Part shown: in pieces, positions 44,952 to 53,168 of the stretch | Numbering within the stretch: position 1 is the stretch's first letter | How the letters are laid out: each line of letters begins with the position of its first letter | NCBI RefSeq assembly: GCF_006716565.1 | Contig: NZ_VFPG01000002.1 | Span: forward strand, 1,178,001 to 1,242,000 | Length of the DNA stretch: 64,000 bases | Direction of reading: 5' to 3' | Source of the DNA: Nocardia bhagyanarayanae | GTDB lineage: Bacteria > Actinomycetota > Actinomycetes > Mycobacteriales > Mycobacteriaceae | Program-made: the position numbers and the translations under genes | The notes under the pieces: model-generated | Told to the model about the DNA's origin: nothing | The model's database searches: none | Seen by the model: only the letters and a program-made list of their open reading frames with translations

Positions 44952-45866
44952 TCAGGTGAGGGTGTCGACGACGTAGGCGGCGGCCTCGGCGAGCAGGGCC
45001 TGGTCGTAGCGGGCATCCGCGGTGGCCTTGCTGGACATGAGGGCGATGACCAGCGGGGCGGAGTCCGGGGGCCAGACGATGCCGATGTCGTTGAGCGTGC
45101 CGTAGTCTCCGGTGCCGGTCTTGTCCGCCACCGTCCAGCCCTGCGGGACCCCGGCCCGGATGCGTTGCGCGCCGGTGGTATTGCGTTCGAGCAGGTCGCG
45201 CAGGAACGCGCGCTTGTCGGCGGGGAGGGCGTCACCGAGCACGATCTGCTGGTAGTCGGTGCCCAAGGCGCGTGGCGATGTCGTGTCGCGCGGGTCGCCC
45301 GGAATGGCCTGGGTGATGGTGGGTTCGGTGCGATCCATTCTGGTGACGGTGTCGCCGAGGCCGCGCGCGTACGCGGTCAGCTCGGCCGGGCCGCCGAGGT
45401 CGCGGAGCAGCAGGTTGCCCGCGGTGCCGTCACTGAAACGGACCGCGGCGTCGCACAAGTCGCGGATCGTCATGCCCGTGTCCAGGTGCTTGGGCGTGAC
45501 GGCGGCGTTCTTCAGCAGGTCGGCTTCGGTGTAGGAGACGACGGTGTCCAAGTGCGACAGCGGATTTCGCTGCAGCACCGCCGCCGCGACCAAGCCCTTG
45601 AACGTCGAACAGAACGCGAATCGTTCGTCCGCCCGGTGGGCGATGACGGCGCCGGTGCCCGTGGCGAGCGCGTAGACGCCGAGGCGCGCGTCGAACTTCC
45701 GTTCCAAGTCGATCAGGTGCTCGTGTCCGATCTCGGGCGGGGCGGCCGGGGCCGGGCTCGACGCCAGGGGAGACGGTGCCGATTCCGCCGCGCATGCCGC
45801 CAGTGGCAAGAAGATGGCCGCGCCGAGGAGCGTGCGGCGGCTGACGGCCGGGCGCGACAACGTCAC
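44952..45866 (-). CDS. Class A beta-lactamase, Tat lipoprotein
   Basis: A 304-residue class A serine beta-lactamase. The N-terminus has twin arginines (SRRTLLGAAIFLPLAAC) and a lipobox with Cys25, so it is a Tat-exported lipoprotein. Active-site motifs: Ser87-Thr-Phe-Lys90 (S70xxK), Ser145-Asp-Gly (SDG in place of SDN, as in mycobacterial BlaC), Glu181 (E166) and Lys249-Thr-Gly (KTG). The omega-loop residue equivalent to Asn170 is Thr185 (EPTIT). It would hydrolyse penicillins and some cephalosporins. GTG start with GGAAGGAAG upstream. No AmpR-like regulator is adjacent. Confidence 0.95.
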   Translation of the reverse strand: MTLSRPAVSRRTLLGAAIFLPLAACAAESAPSPLASSPAPAAPPEIGHEHLIDLERKFDARLGVYALATGTGAVIAHRADERFAFCSTFKGLVAAAVLQRNPLSHLDTVVSYTEADLLKNAAVTPKHLDTGMTIRDLCDAAVRFSDGTAGNLLLRDLGGPAELTAYARGLGDTVTRMDRTEPTITQAIPGDPRDTTSPRALGTDYQQIVLGDALPADKRAFLRDLLERNTTGAQRIRAGVPQGWTVADKTGTGDYGTLNDIGIVWPPDSAPLVIALMSSKATADARYDQALLAEAAAYVVDTLT

Positions 45867-45954
45867 TGTCTTCCTTCCGCTGGTGCGCGGTGGCCGAGGC
45901 CGTCCGCCACGCGATCATCCCTTGGTCCCACGAATACCGGAACCAGCGGAAGGT

Positions 45955-46251
45955 TTACAACAGTTCCGCGTACAGACCCCCGTCCAAGACGCCGAATTCG
46001 ATCTGCCGCGGGAACATTGGCGTGTCTCCGGCCGAGAGGCAGGCGTGGTGCTGGGCGATCACATCGATCGCCCAGTCGCGAAGTGCCGTCGGGAGCAGGA
46101 AGACGCGCTCATCGGTGCACTGTATGTAAGGGCGCGTTGGTTCCTCGCCGATTGCCAGCGGATTGACCAGCCCGACGGTAGCCACGTCGAGAACGAGTCC
46201 GGTGCGATTCGGTGCAGCTACAACCGGCGGATCCAGCTCCACGTTGTCCAT
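45955..46251 (-). CDS. Hypothetical 98-residue protein
   Basis: A small acidic protein (MDNVELDPPVV start) with no membrane segment or recognisable motif, containing two Cys (YIQCTDE and HHACLSAG). Codon use is typical of the genome in this frame. The ribosome binding site is weak. It follows the 52-residue ORF at 46329-46487 on the same strand after 77 bases, and both begin MDN, suggesting a shared unit. I do not recognise its family. Confidence 0.6.
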   Translation of the reverse strand: MDNVELDPPVVAAPNRTGLVLDVATVGLVNPLAIGEEPTRPYIQCTDERVFLLPTALRDWAIDVIAQHHACLSAGDTPMFPRQIEFGVLDGGLYAELL

Positions 46252-46328
46252 GCCTGGTTACGGTAGCTCGGAATGTGCCGTAGCGTGACCGAGATCGCGA
46301 ACTCCGCTCGAAGATCGCCGACGAGCGG

Positions 46329-46487
46329 TCAGCTCGTGCCTGCGCTCGCGGTGGTGGCGGATGTGCGGGGGCGGACTGTGGATCCGGACATGATGTCGGC
46401 CCACCAGGAGCTGAGGGGGCTGGGGTCGGGCCAGACGACCGGATCGAAGTCCTGGTCGTCGCCGCTTCGCACAGTGGGATTGTCCAT
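46329..46487 (-). CDS. Small 52-residue ORF with strong ribosome binding site
   Basis: Starts MDNPTVRSGDDQDFDPVVWP, then has a WW pair and a Ser/Thr-rich tail (STVRPRTSATTASAGTS), with no Cys and no signal peptide. GCGGAGGAA lies 6-9 bases upstream of the GTG-ATG start pair, a near-ideal binding site for this genome, which is the main reason to believe it. The layout (acidic, aromatic first half and Ser/Thr-rich end) resembles a RiPP-type precursor, but no modification enzyme is adjacent. It may instead be a small regulatory or structural protein. Confidence 0.6.
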   Translation of the reverse strand: MDNPTVRSGDDQDFDPVVWPDPSPLSSWWADIMSGSTVRPRTSATTASAGTS

Positions 46488-46692
46488 CACGATGTTCCTC
46501 CGCGATACAACAGCCATGCGAAGGGACGCTCGCGTCGTGTGCCTTTCGCCGAACATCGAGTGCCCCTTTGCGGTTGATCTCAGGGCCGACCGCGCTGTCG
46601 GTCCGATACGCCGGGCGGGTACCACCGTGCGGCGGAATCAAACGTCTTGGCGGGAGCGTCGATCGGGCTCCCGCCGAGCAGCGGTCCGACGG

Positions 46693-46950
46693 CTAAGACG
46701 GTGTGCGAACCATCGCCGCGGTGAGTCTGCGGACCAGTGGGAGCACCAGCAGGAGGGTGGGGAAGGCGATCGGCCAGGACACCGCCCACGCGCGCAGCCA
46801 TTGCCCGACCGCGAGGCCGTCGCTGATCACTGTGCTGATCAGCGAGACCACGCAGGTCATCAGAATCGAAAGCAGCATGGGCGACAGCACCGCCGCGTAG
46901 CGTGCGGGCAGCTTGCGGACTGGGCGAGAGGCGGTCGTCGTTTCGGACAT
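46693..46950 (-). CDS. DUF2798-family small membrane protein
   Basis: An 85-residue protein with two transmembrane helices (AAVLSPMLLSILMTCVVSLIS and AWAVSWPIAFPTLLLVLPLV). A basic N-terminus (RPVRKLPARY) precedes them and a short basic tail ends it. It fits the DUF2798 family, of unknown function. A GGAG lies 8 bases upstream of the ATG at 46950. It could lead the minus-strand series with the two small ORFs, though a 205-base gap separates it from the 52-residue ORF. Confidence 0.85.
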   Translation of the reverse strand: MSETTTASRPVRKLPARYAAVLSPMLLSILMTCVVSLISTVISDGLAVGQWLRAWAVSWPIAFPTLLLVLPLVRRLTAAMVRTPS

Positions 46951-47130
46951 GGATCGCTCCGTAAGGTTGTCAAGGGCAGCGATTCCACCGGTCGGCGGGA
47001 TCGGTGCGTTGATTGACGTGAACGCTTACGGCGACGGGTCGCGGCGTCGAGCATAGAGACCACGGAGTCCACGGCGCAAGCCCGGTCCTCCAACACGTCC
47101 GCGCCCCAACAAGTTTCGCACCCGCCCAGG

Positions 47131-47480
47131 ATGCCGAGCTCGGTCCGTGCCGCGCAGGTGCTCGCGCTGTCGCCGCCGCACTCGGCATCGCGCTGATGAC
47201 GGTCGCGGTCGTGGTAGCCGTCGATCCCGAGCTGGCCGGTCAGCTCATGGCGGGCTTCCTGCTGCTGTTCGTCATCGCGGGATGCACCCTCGGTTTCGGG
47301 CGCGGCGGCAATGTCCTCCGCGTCACGGTGATCGTGCTGGCGAGCATCCAAGGCCTCTGCGGCCTCGGCGCCACTGCCGCACAGCTACCGCCCGGGCTGC
47401 TCGGCACGATCGTCGGCATCACGATTGTGATTCTGCTGTCCCAGAAGTCCTCGGGAGCTTGGTTCAAGCGCCCACGCTGA
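47131..47480 (+). pseudogene. Small membrane protein gene with a single-base frameshift
   Basis: ATG 47131 opens MPSSVRAAQVLAL and then hits a stop. The remainder (AAALGIALMTVAVVVAVDPE and further helices, ending KSSGAWFKRPR) continues in another frame to 47480. Adding one G between 47169 and 47170 would restore one continuous ~116-residue protein of three to four helices, typical of actinobacterial small membrane proteins that end in AWF. Either the gene is broken, or the base call is wrong. Re-initiation at 47196 could still give a shortened product. Confidence 0.7.
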
Positions 47481-47637
47481 CGGCATCGGATGGGCGCCTG
47501 TGCCGCGGTGAGGTCGGCCAAATCGTCGGGGCTCTGCCGTTCCTGCCCGGCGCGCCCGCGGCGCTGTCATCAGATCGATCCACGGGTGCTGGCCCCAAGC
47601 TGATCGACGAGTCCTGGCAAGGCAATGGGTGGCTGTT

Positions 47638-47652
47638 ACGATTTCGAATCGT
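47638..47652. promoter_or_regulatory. Palindrome ACGATT-N3-AATCGT overlapping a TetR start
   Basis: ACGATTTCGAATCGT is a perfect 15-bp palindrome around a TCG centre, running into the GTG start codon at 47651. It suits autorepression by the TetR protein it precedes. Confidence 0.55.
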
Positions 47653-48280
47653 GTTCGACAAGCAGGCGACGACTCGGACGTCGGCGCGCCCGGCGCCCGT
47701 ACAGCGTCGGGGAATCGAGCGCGTGCAGGCCATCCTCGACGCGGCCGAGGCGCTGCTCGGTGAGCAAGGCTACGGCGCCGCGACTCTCAAGGCGATCGGC
47801 GAGCGGGCGGGCATCCCCATCGCGTCCGTGTACCACTATTTCGCCGACCGGCATCAGGTCGACGCCGAGCTCGTGCGACGCCACATCGGCGCGCTCGACG
47901 AGCGTCTCACCGCGGCGCTGGACCGCGCCGAGGCGCGCACCTTGCGCGAAGCCTGCGACCTGGTCATCGACACGCTGCTCGCCTACTTTCGCGAGAACCC
48001 GAGTTTCGTCGAGCTCTGGTACCGGGGCCGCGACTCGACGCTCGACGAGACGGCGCGCGAATTCGATATCTCGCAAGCGGCCCGGCTCTGGCGCTACCTC
48101 CTCGAACGCGACCTGATCCGCGCCGACACCCCCCGATTCGTCCTGGAACTGGCCTACGAGGCCGGTGACCGCCTCTTCGACGTGGCTTTCCGTCGATCTC
48201 CGTCCGGCGATGCCGCGACGATCGACGAAGCGCGGCGTCTCGTCACCGCGTACCTGGAGACGTACGCGTCGGAAAACTGA
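47651..48280 (+). CDS. TetR-family regulator, probable regulator of the SDR gene
   Basis: A 209-residue TetR regulator with the helix-turn-helix ATLKAIGERAGIPIASVYHYFADRHQVDAELV near residues 40-70 and a helical effector domain. The start is the GTG at 47651, immediately inside a palindrome; there is no strong ribosome binding site. The frame is open far upstream as a shadow. A TetR-like operator overlaps the promoter of the next gene (SDR), 180 bases downstream, making that gene a likely target. Confidence 0.9.
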   Translation: MFDKQATTRTSARPAPVQRRGIERVQAILDAAEALLGEQGYGAATLKAIGERAGIPIASVYHYFADRHQVDAELVRRHIGALDERLTAALDRAEARTLREACDLVIDTLLAYFRENPSFVELWYRGRDSTLDETAREFDISQAARLWRYLLERDLIRADTPRFVLELAYEAGDRLFDVAFRRSPSGDAATIDEARRLVTAYLETYASEN

Positions 48281-48302
48281 CGCCGTCGGCCCGGGCCGAT
48301 CG

Positions 48303-48349
48303 TTGACAGCGTCGCCTTCGGACTCCTAAACTCGAATGCGATTCGAGTT
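48303..48349 (+). promoter_or_regulatory. Promoter with overlapping 21-bp operator for the SDR gene
   Basis: TTGACA (48303-48308) and TAAACT (48327-48332) are 18 bases apart, a good SigA-type promoter for this group. The palindrome AACTCGAAT-GCG-ATTCGAGTT (48329-48349) covers the -10 and start region, typical of repression by a TetR protein, most simply the one encoded just upstream. The SDR start is 110 bases downstream. Confidence 0.72.
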
Positions 48350-48459
48350 CTAGTTCTCGCCGACCCGTTGGAGCACGTCGGCACGCGCGCGAGGAACTCG
48401 TTTCCGCGGACTAGGCGAGAGCCGCACCGTCCGACTTCGAACAGAGGATCAACGCTGAC

Positions 48460-49245
48460 ATGAGCCGACTCGATCTCACCGGCCGGACCGCGATCGTCAC
48501 CGGCGCCTCCCGCGGCATCGGCCTCGCGGCGGCGCACGCGATCGCGGCCGCGGGTGGCAACGTCGTCCTGACGTCGCGCCGCCGGGAAGCGGCGGAGGCG
48601 GCCGCGGCCGAAGTGCGAGGCAACGCGCTCGGCATCGCCGCGCATGTCTTCGACGAGAAAGCCGCCCAGCGGTGCGTCGATGCGACGCTCGAAAGGTTCG
48701 GCGGCATAGACATTCTCGTCAACAACGTCGGCACCGACCTCGCCTACGGTCCGGTCATCGACCAGGACTACGCGAGTTTCACGAAGATCTTCGGGGTGAA
48801 TCTCTGGGCGCCGATCCTGTGGACCTCTCTAGCCACGCGCGCGTGGATGGGGGAGCACGGAGGCGCCGTGGTCAATACCGCCTCGATCGGTGGAATGGGT
48901 TTCGAAGCGAACCGCGGGCTGTACAACGCGTCGAAGGCCGCTCTGATCCACCTCACCAAGCAGTTGGCAGTCGAACTGTCGCCGCGGGTGCGGGTCAACG
49001 CCGTCGCGCCCGGTGTGGTGCGAACCCAACGGACCGAGGCGCTCTGGAAACAACGCGAGAGCCAATTGAATTCGGCCACCGCGTTGTCGCGGATCGGTGA
49101 ACCCGAGGACATCGGTTCCGCCATCGCCTTCCTCGTCTCCGATGCCGCGAGTTGGGTGACGGGGGAGACCTTCGTGATCGACGGCGGACAGCGCCTCGGC
49201 GACGCCGAACTCTTCCGCGGAGGTTCGACCGTTCAGGCTCGGTAA
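48460..49245 (+). CDS. Short-chain dehydrogenase/reductase (FabG-like)
   Basis: A 261-residue classical SDR. It has the cofactor motif TGASRGIG, NNVG, the catalytic Ser (NTASIGG) and the YxxxK pair (LYNASKAAL), then PGVVRTQ and the C-terminal VIDGGQRLG. It reduces or oxidises a carbonyl/alcohol with NAD(P)H; the substrate is unknown. It has its own promoter and operator (48303-48349). It converges on the LuxR-type gene. Confidence 0.94.
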   Translation: MSRLDLTGRTAIVTGASRGIGLAAAHAIAAAGGNVVLTSRRREAAEAAAAEVRGNALGIAAHVFDEKAAQRCVDATLERFGGIDILVNNVGTDLAYGPVIDQDYASFTKIFGVNLWAPILWTSLATRAWMGEHGGAVVNTASIGGMGFEANRGLYNASKAALIHLTKQLAVELSPRVRVNAVAPGVVRTQRTEALWKQRESQLNSATALSRIGEPEDIGSAIAFLVSDAASWVTGETFVIDGGQRLGDAELFRGGSTVQAR

Positions 49246-49358
49246 CCAGGAGTTGGTCGCCGTCGATGCCGCGGCGACAGCGCGATGGTTGCCCGAACCG
49301 GACGACTGACCCGGCGGAACGCCAGGCGGTGGCTTCGGCGCATCAGTGGTCCGAGCGC

Positions 49359-52097
49359 TCACATCCGGTGTGGAAGCTGACGTCGGGAGGTGATGCCGAG
49401 TTTGCGGAAGATCTTGCGAAGGTGGTACTCCACGGTGGCGGTGCTGAGAAACAGTTCGGCGGCGATCTGCTGGTTGGTGATGCCCGTGGCGGCGAGGTGG
49501 GCGACCTGGAGTTCCCTTGGAGTCAGATCGTAGGAACTGCTCGGGGTGCGTTCCCGCGCGCGTTCGCCCGCGCCCGCCAGCTCGGTTCGTGCTCGTTCCG
49601 TGAAGGCGGCGGCGCCCATGTCCAGGAACAATTCATGGGCGGTGCGCAAGTGGTGGCGTGCGTCGCCCCGACGACGTCGGCGCCGTAGCCACTCACCGTA
49701 GAGCAGGTGGGTGCGTGCCACCTCGGTGGTCAGCGGGGTCTGTTCCAGCACCGACAACGCTTCGAGATACAGCTTCTCGGCCGCGGCGTCGTCGGCAAGC
49801 AGGGCGCGGCTGCGGGCCAGTACGCCCAGCGCCCAAGGGGTTTCGCTGGCGCCGGCGCGGTCGGTCAAACGCGTCAGAGCTCGGTCGGCGGCGGTGGCGT
49901 TGTTGTTGCGGACTGCCGCTTCGATCAGGTCCGGCAGCACGATATTGCCGAAATGCGGTGGGTCCTCGTCGAAGACGATCGTGGCCGTCTCCTCGGCTTC
50001 GGTGTAGCGGCATTGACCCAGACGCAGCACGACGAGCGCGGTGCGCGCGAGTTGGACCTGTAAACCACCGGGACGCTCGGCGTCGGGTCCGGCCTGGATA
50101 GCGACCGCGGCCACTGTGCGGGCCTCGTCGCCGCGCCAGCCGTGCAGCAGAACGTCGCTGCTGTCGGCATATCGCAGGTCCGCGCCGATGGCCGCGGCGA
50201 CGTCCTTGAATTCGGCGAAGTGCGCTGTCGACGCGGTGAGGCGACCGCACAGCAGCTCGTAGGTGGCCGCTCCGTGCGTCGCCGCTTGGAGCATGCGCAA
50301 TGCGCCGCGCCCGCGGGCGGTCGAGCCGTAGCGCTGCGCGCACCTGCCCAGTGCGTCGATGTCCCACAGCTCGATCGCCAGCAGGACACCGAGCAAGAAC
50401 CAGCGTGCGGCGTCGCCGTCCTCGGCGCGTTCGGTCAGCATCGCCGCCAGCCCGCGCCGCATCAGCGGCACCGCCGACACGTAGTCACGGCCGACGAGTT
50501 GCGCGTGCGCGCTCAGCAACAGGTCGGCGATGCTGGGTTCGCCGGGAACCGGTGGCACGTCGAGAGCGGCCTCCGCGATACGCAGCGCGCTCATGCCGTC
50601 GCCGATGCGGGCCACCACGATGGCCGCGTCGAATGCCTCGAGCAGTGTGTCGCGAGCGGTGCGTGGATCGGCGTCACGGAAGATCCGGGCGGCCTCGAAC
50701 AGCAGCGGCACCGCTCCTTCGCGGCCGAGCATGACGTTCAGGAATCCGCGCAGTCGCATCGCGTAGGCGTCCAGGATCGGGATGCCGAGGTCCGGAGTGA
50801 GCTTGTCCAGCAATTGTTCCGCGAGGTGCGGCGCACCGGCGGTGAGCGCGGCGCCGGCCGCGGCGAGCAGCCGCCCGTTGCGTGGCGGGCCCGGCGGGGT
50901 GATATCGGCCGCTCGGTGCAGGAACGCCGCCTGTGCCAGGTAGCCGCCGCGTTCGCCGGCTCGTGCGGCGGCGGCTTCCAGCTCGGCGGCGACATCCTCG
51001 TCCGGGCGGTCGGTGGCCGCGGCCCGATGCCAGGCGCGCCGGTCGGCGTCGCGGACCGGGTCGACGGCCTCGGCCAGCGCGGCGTGGACCTGCCGACGCC
51101 GAACTGCGGACGCACCGCCGTAGACGGCCGACCTGATCAGCGGATGACGGAAGCGCAGCGGATCGGAACTTGTTGTCGGAGAAAGCAATTCGGCGCGTTG
51201 GGCTTGCTCCAGCGCGGTGTCGAAAGCGGCGGTGGTCAAGCTGCCGACGGCGCGCCGGATGAGTTCCGGGTCGTTGCCCGCATCGGCGGCCAGCACCAGC
51301 AGCAGATCCTGGGTGGCTTCGTCGAGTCCCCGCGTGCGGCGCAGAAATCGCGCCTCGAGTCTGCGGTCCAGCGGTAGCGGGTCGGTCAGCCCGGATTCGG
51401 CTGCGGCTCCCTCGCCGAAGCTGCGTGCCAGCTCCAGGATGGCCAGCGGGTTTCCCGCGGTTTCGGTGAGCAGCCGCATGGCGATCACCTTGTCGATGTC
51501 GGCGGTGACCGAGGATGCGAGTAGTTCGGCCGCATCGGGCTCGGACAACCCCGTCAGCCGCAATTCCGGCAGGCCGTGCAGGTCGTCGTCCGCGTCGTCG
51601 TCGCGCGCGGCGAACAACAGCACGATCGACTCGGCGTCCAAGCGGCGTGCGACGAACGCCAGCACCTGCAACGACTCCCGGTCGAGCCAGTGTGCGTCGT
51701 CGCAGACGGCCAGCAACGGCCGGTCCGCGGCGGCGTCGGCGAGCAGGGTCAACGTGGCCAGGCCCACCAGGAATCGGTCCGGCGGCGCGGTGACCGCCTG
51801 TATGCCGAATGCCGTCTCCAGCGCGGCGCGTTGCGGCGCCGGTAGCCGGCCGCGTTCCCCCAGCAGCGGAAGCAGCAGCCGGTGCAGGCCAGCGAACCCC
51901 AGCTCCTGTTCGACCTCGACCCCGGCAACCCGCATCACCCGAAGCCTCGACGCGGCCGCGATCACGTCCTCCAACAGTGCCGTCTTACCGATTCCGGCAG
52001 GTCCCCTGACGATTCGCACCGCGCTCAGCCCCGACTCGGCGTTGCGCACCAGACCTTCGAGCTCAGCCGACTCGGATTCGCGGCCATGGAGATACAT
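49359..52097 (-). CDS. Large LuxR-family ATP-binding regulator (LAL type)
   Basis: A 912-residue LAL regulator. An N-terminal AAA-type domain has a Walker A (GPAGIGKTALLED) and Walker B-like LLAVCDDAHWLD. A long helical, TPR-like middle follows, and a C-terminal LuxR helix-turn-helix ends it (LTPRELQVAHLAATGITNQQIAAELFLS). The ATG at 52097 is preferred to that at 52130 because it leaves repeated GGGACTA sites in the intergenic region. It is divergent from three alpha/beta hydrolase genes, which it probably activates. Confidence 0.92.
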   Translation of the reverse strand: MYLHGRESESAELEGLVRNAESGLSAVRIVRGPAGIGKTALLEDVIAAASRLRVMRVAGVEVEQELGFAGLHRLLLPLLGERGRLPAPQRAALETAFGIQAVTAPPDRFLVGLATLTLLADAAADRPLLAVCDDAHWLDRESLQVLAFVARRLDAESIVLLFAARDDDADDDLHGLPELRLTGLSEPDAAELLASSVTADIDKVIAMRLLTETAGNPLAILELARSFGEGAAAESGLTDPLPLDRRLEARFLRRTRGLDEATQDLLLVLAADAGNDPELIRRAVGSLTTAAFDTALEQAQRAELLSPTTSSDPLRFRHPLIRSAVYGGASAVRRRQVHAALAEAVDPVRDADRRAWHRAAATDRPDEDVAAELEAAAARAGERGGYLAQAAFLHRAADITPPGPPRNGRLLAAAGAALTAGAPHLAEQLLDKLTPDLGIPILDAYAMRLRGFLNVMLGREGAVPLLFEAARIFRDADPRTARDTLLEAFDAAIVVARIGDGMSALRIAEAALDVPPVPGEPSIADLLLSAHAQLVGRDYVSAVPLMRRGLAAMLTERAEDGDAARWFLLGVLLAIELWDIDALGRCAQRYGSTARGRGALRMLQAATHGAATYELLCGRLTASTAHFAEFKDVAAAIGADLRYADSSDVLLHGWRGDEARTVAAVAIQAGPDAERPGGLQVQLARTALVVLRLGQCRYTEAEETATIVFDEDPPHFGNIVLPDLIEAAVRNNNATAADRALTRLTDRAGASETPWALGVLARSRALLADDAAAEKLYLEALSVLEQTPLTTEVARTHLLYGEWLRRRRRRGDARHHLRTAHELFLDMGAAAFTERARTELAGAGERARERTPSSSYDLTPRELQVAHLAATGITNQQIAAELFLSTATVEYHLRKIFRKLGITSRRQLPHRM

Positions 52098-52112
52098 GGG
52101 AGCAACCTTATG

Positions 52113-52150
52113 GGGACTAAGGGTTCCCATCCGGGACTAGGGACTGTCAA
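52113..52150. promoter_or_regulatory. Repeated GGGACTA sites between LuxR and hydrolase genes
   Basis: GGGACTAA (52113-52120) and GGGACTAGGGACT (52133-52145) give three GGGACT copies in one orientation, followed by TGTCAA, which on the minus strand reads as a TTGACA -35 element. No matching -10 is visible on the minus strand. The sites are likely for an activator, perhaps the LuxR protein itself. They resemble half-sites of the mycobacterial DosR box (GGGACT) but do not form its full palindrome. Confidence 0.5.
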
Positions 52151-52217
52151 GGATTCGAGCAACGGCCGGGACGGGCATCGTCGTCATGTCGATATCAGCT
52201 CCCGCAGAAGGACGACG

Positions 52218-53168
52218 ATGAGCAAACCCGTACTCGAGCCTGCGGCGCAGGCCTTCGTGGAGGCCACCGCCAACCCCCCGTACTTGTTCGACCTCGGCCC
52301 GATCGAGGGCCGCAAGGTGGTCGACGAGGTCCAGTCGCCCGCGATCGAGGTGGCGGGCACCGAACGCGAAGTCGTGTCCGATCCCGCCGTGACCATCTTC
52401 CGCCCTGCCGACGTGTCCGGACCGCTGCCGGTGATCCTCTACATCCACGGCGCCGGTTGGGTTTTCGGCAACAACCACACCCATGATCGGCTCGCGCGCG
52501 AGCTGGCCAAGGGTGTGGGCGCGGCAGTGGTGTTCGTCGATTACAGCCTTTCCCCGGAGGCCCGCTACCCGGTCGCGCTGGAGCAGGCCGCCGCCGCGCT
52601 GCAGTGGATCGTCACCGATGGCGCCGACCGCGGACTCGACCCCACACGTATCGCCGTGGCGGGCGATTCGGTCGGCGGGAACATGAGCGCCGCGCTCACC
52701 CTGCTGGTCCAACAGCGCGGCGGGCCCGAACTCGCCGGGCAGGTGCTGTTCTACCCGGTCACCGACGCGTCCTTCGACACCGCCTCCTACCGGCAGTTCG
52801 CCACCGGCTACTTCCTGCGCCGCGATGCGATGGAGTGGTTCTGGGACCAGTACACCACCGACCCGGCGCAGCGCGCGGAGATCACCGCCTCGCCCCTGCG
52901 GGCCACCAGCGAACAACTGGCCGGACTGCCGCCCGCCCTGGTGATCACTGCGGAAGCCGACGTGCTGCGCGACGAAGGCGAAGCGTACGCCGACAAGCTC
53001 CGCGAGGCCGGTGTGCCGGTGGTCGCGGTCCGCTACCAGGGCATCATCCACGATTTCGTCATGCTCAACGCCCTGCGCGGCACGCACGCCGCCGGGGCCG
53101 CCATCGACCAAGCCACCGCCTTTCTGCGCGGGGTGTTCGCCGAAGGGACGTCCGACGATGTCCGCTGA
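52218..53168 (+). CDS. Alpha/beta hydrolase, HSL/acetyl-esterase type
   Basis: A 316-residue carboxylesterase of the hormone-sensitive-lipase family. It has the oxyanion motif IHGAGW (HGGGW variant), nucleophile elbow AGDSVGGNMS, and the Asp and His of the triad in ITAEADVLRDEGE and GIIHDFVML. No signal peptide. The ATG at 52218 has AGAAGGA 6 bases upstream; the frame is open further upstream. First of three tandem hydrolase genes divergent from the LuxR regulator; its end overlaps the next start by 11 bases. Confidence 0.93.
   Translation: MSKPVLEPAAQAFVEATANPPYLFDLGPIEGRKVVDEVQSPAIEVAGTEREVVSDPAVTIFRPADVSGPLPVILYIHGAGWVFGNNHTHDRLARELAKGVGAAVVFVDYSLSPEARYPVALEQAAAALQWIVTDGADRGLDPTRIAVAGDSVGGNMSAALTLLVQQRGGPELAGQVLFYPVTDASFDTASYRQFATGYFLRRDAMEWFWDQYTTDPAQRAEITASPLRATSEQLAGLPPALVITAEADVLRDEGEAYADKLREAGVPVVAVRYQGIIHDFVMLNALRGTHAAGAAIDQATAFLRGVFAEGTSDDVR

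Noticed and set aside
52113..52145. A full DosR (hypoxia) box
   Set aside because: Only GGGACT half-sites are present; the required inverted partner (AGTCCC at proper spacing) is not.
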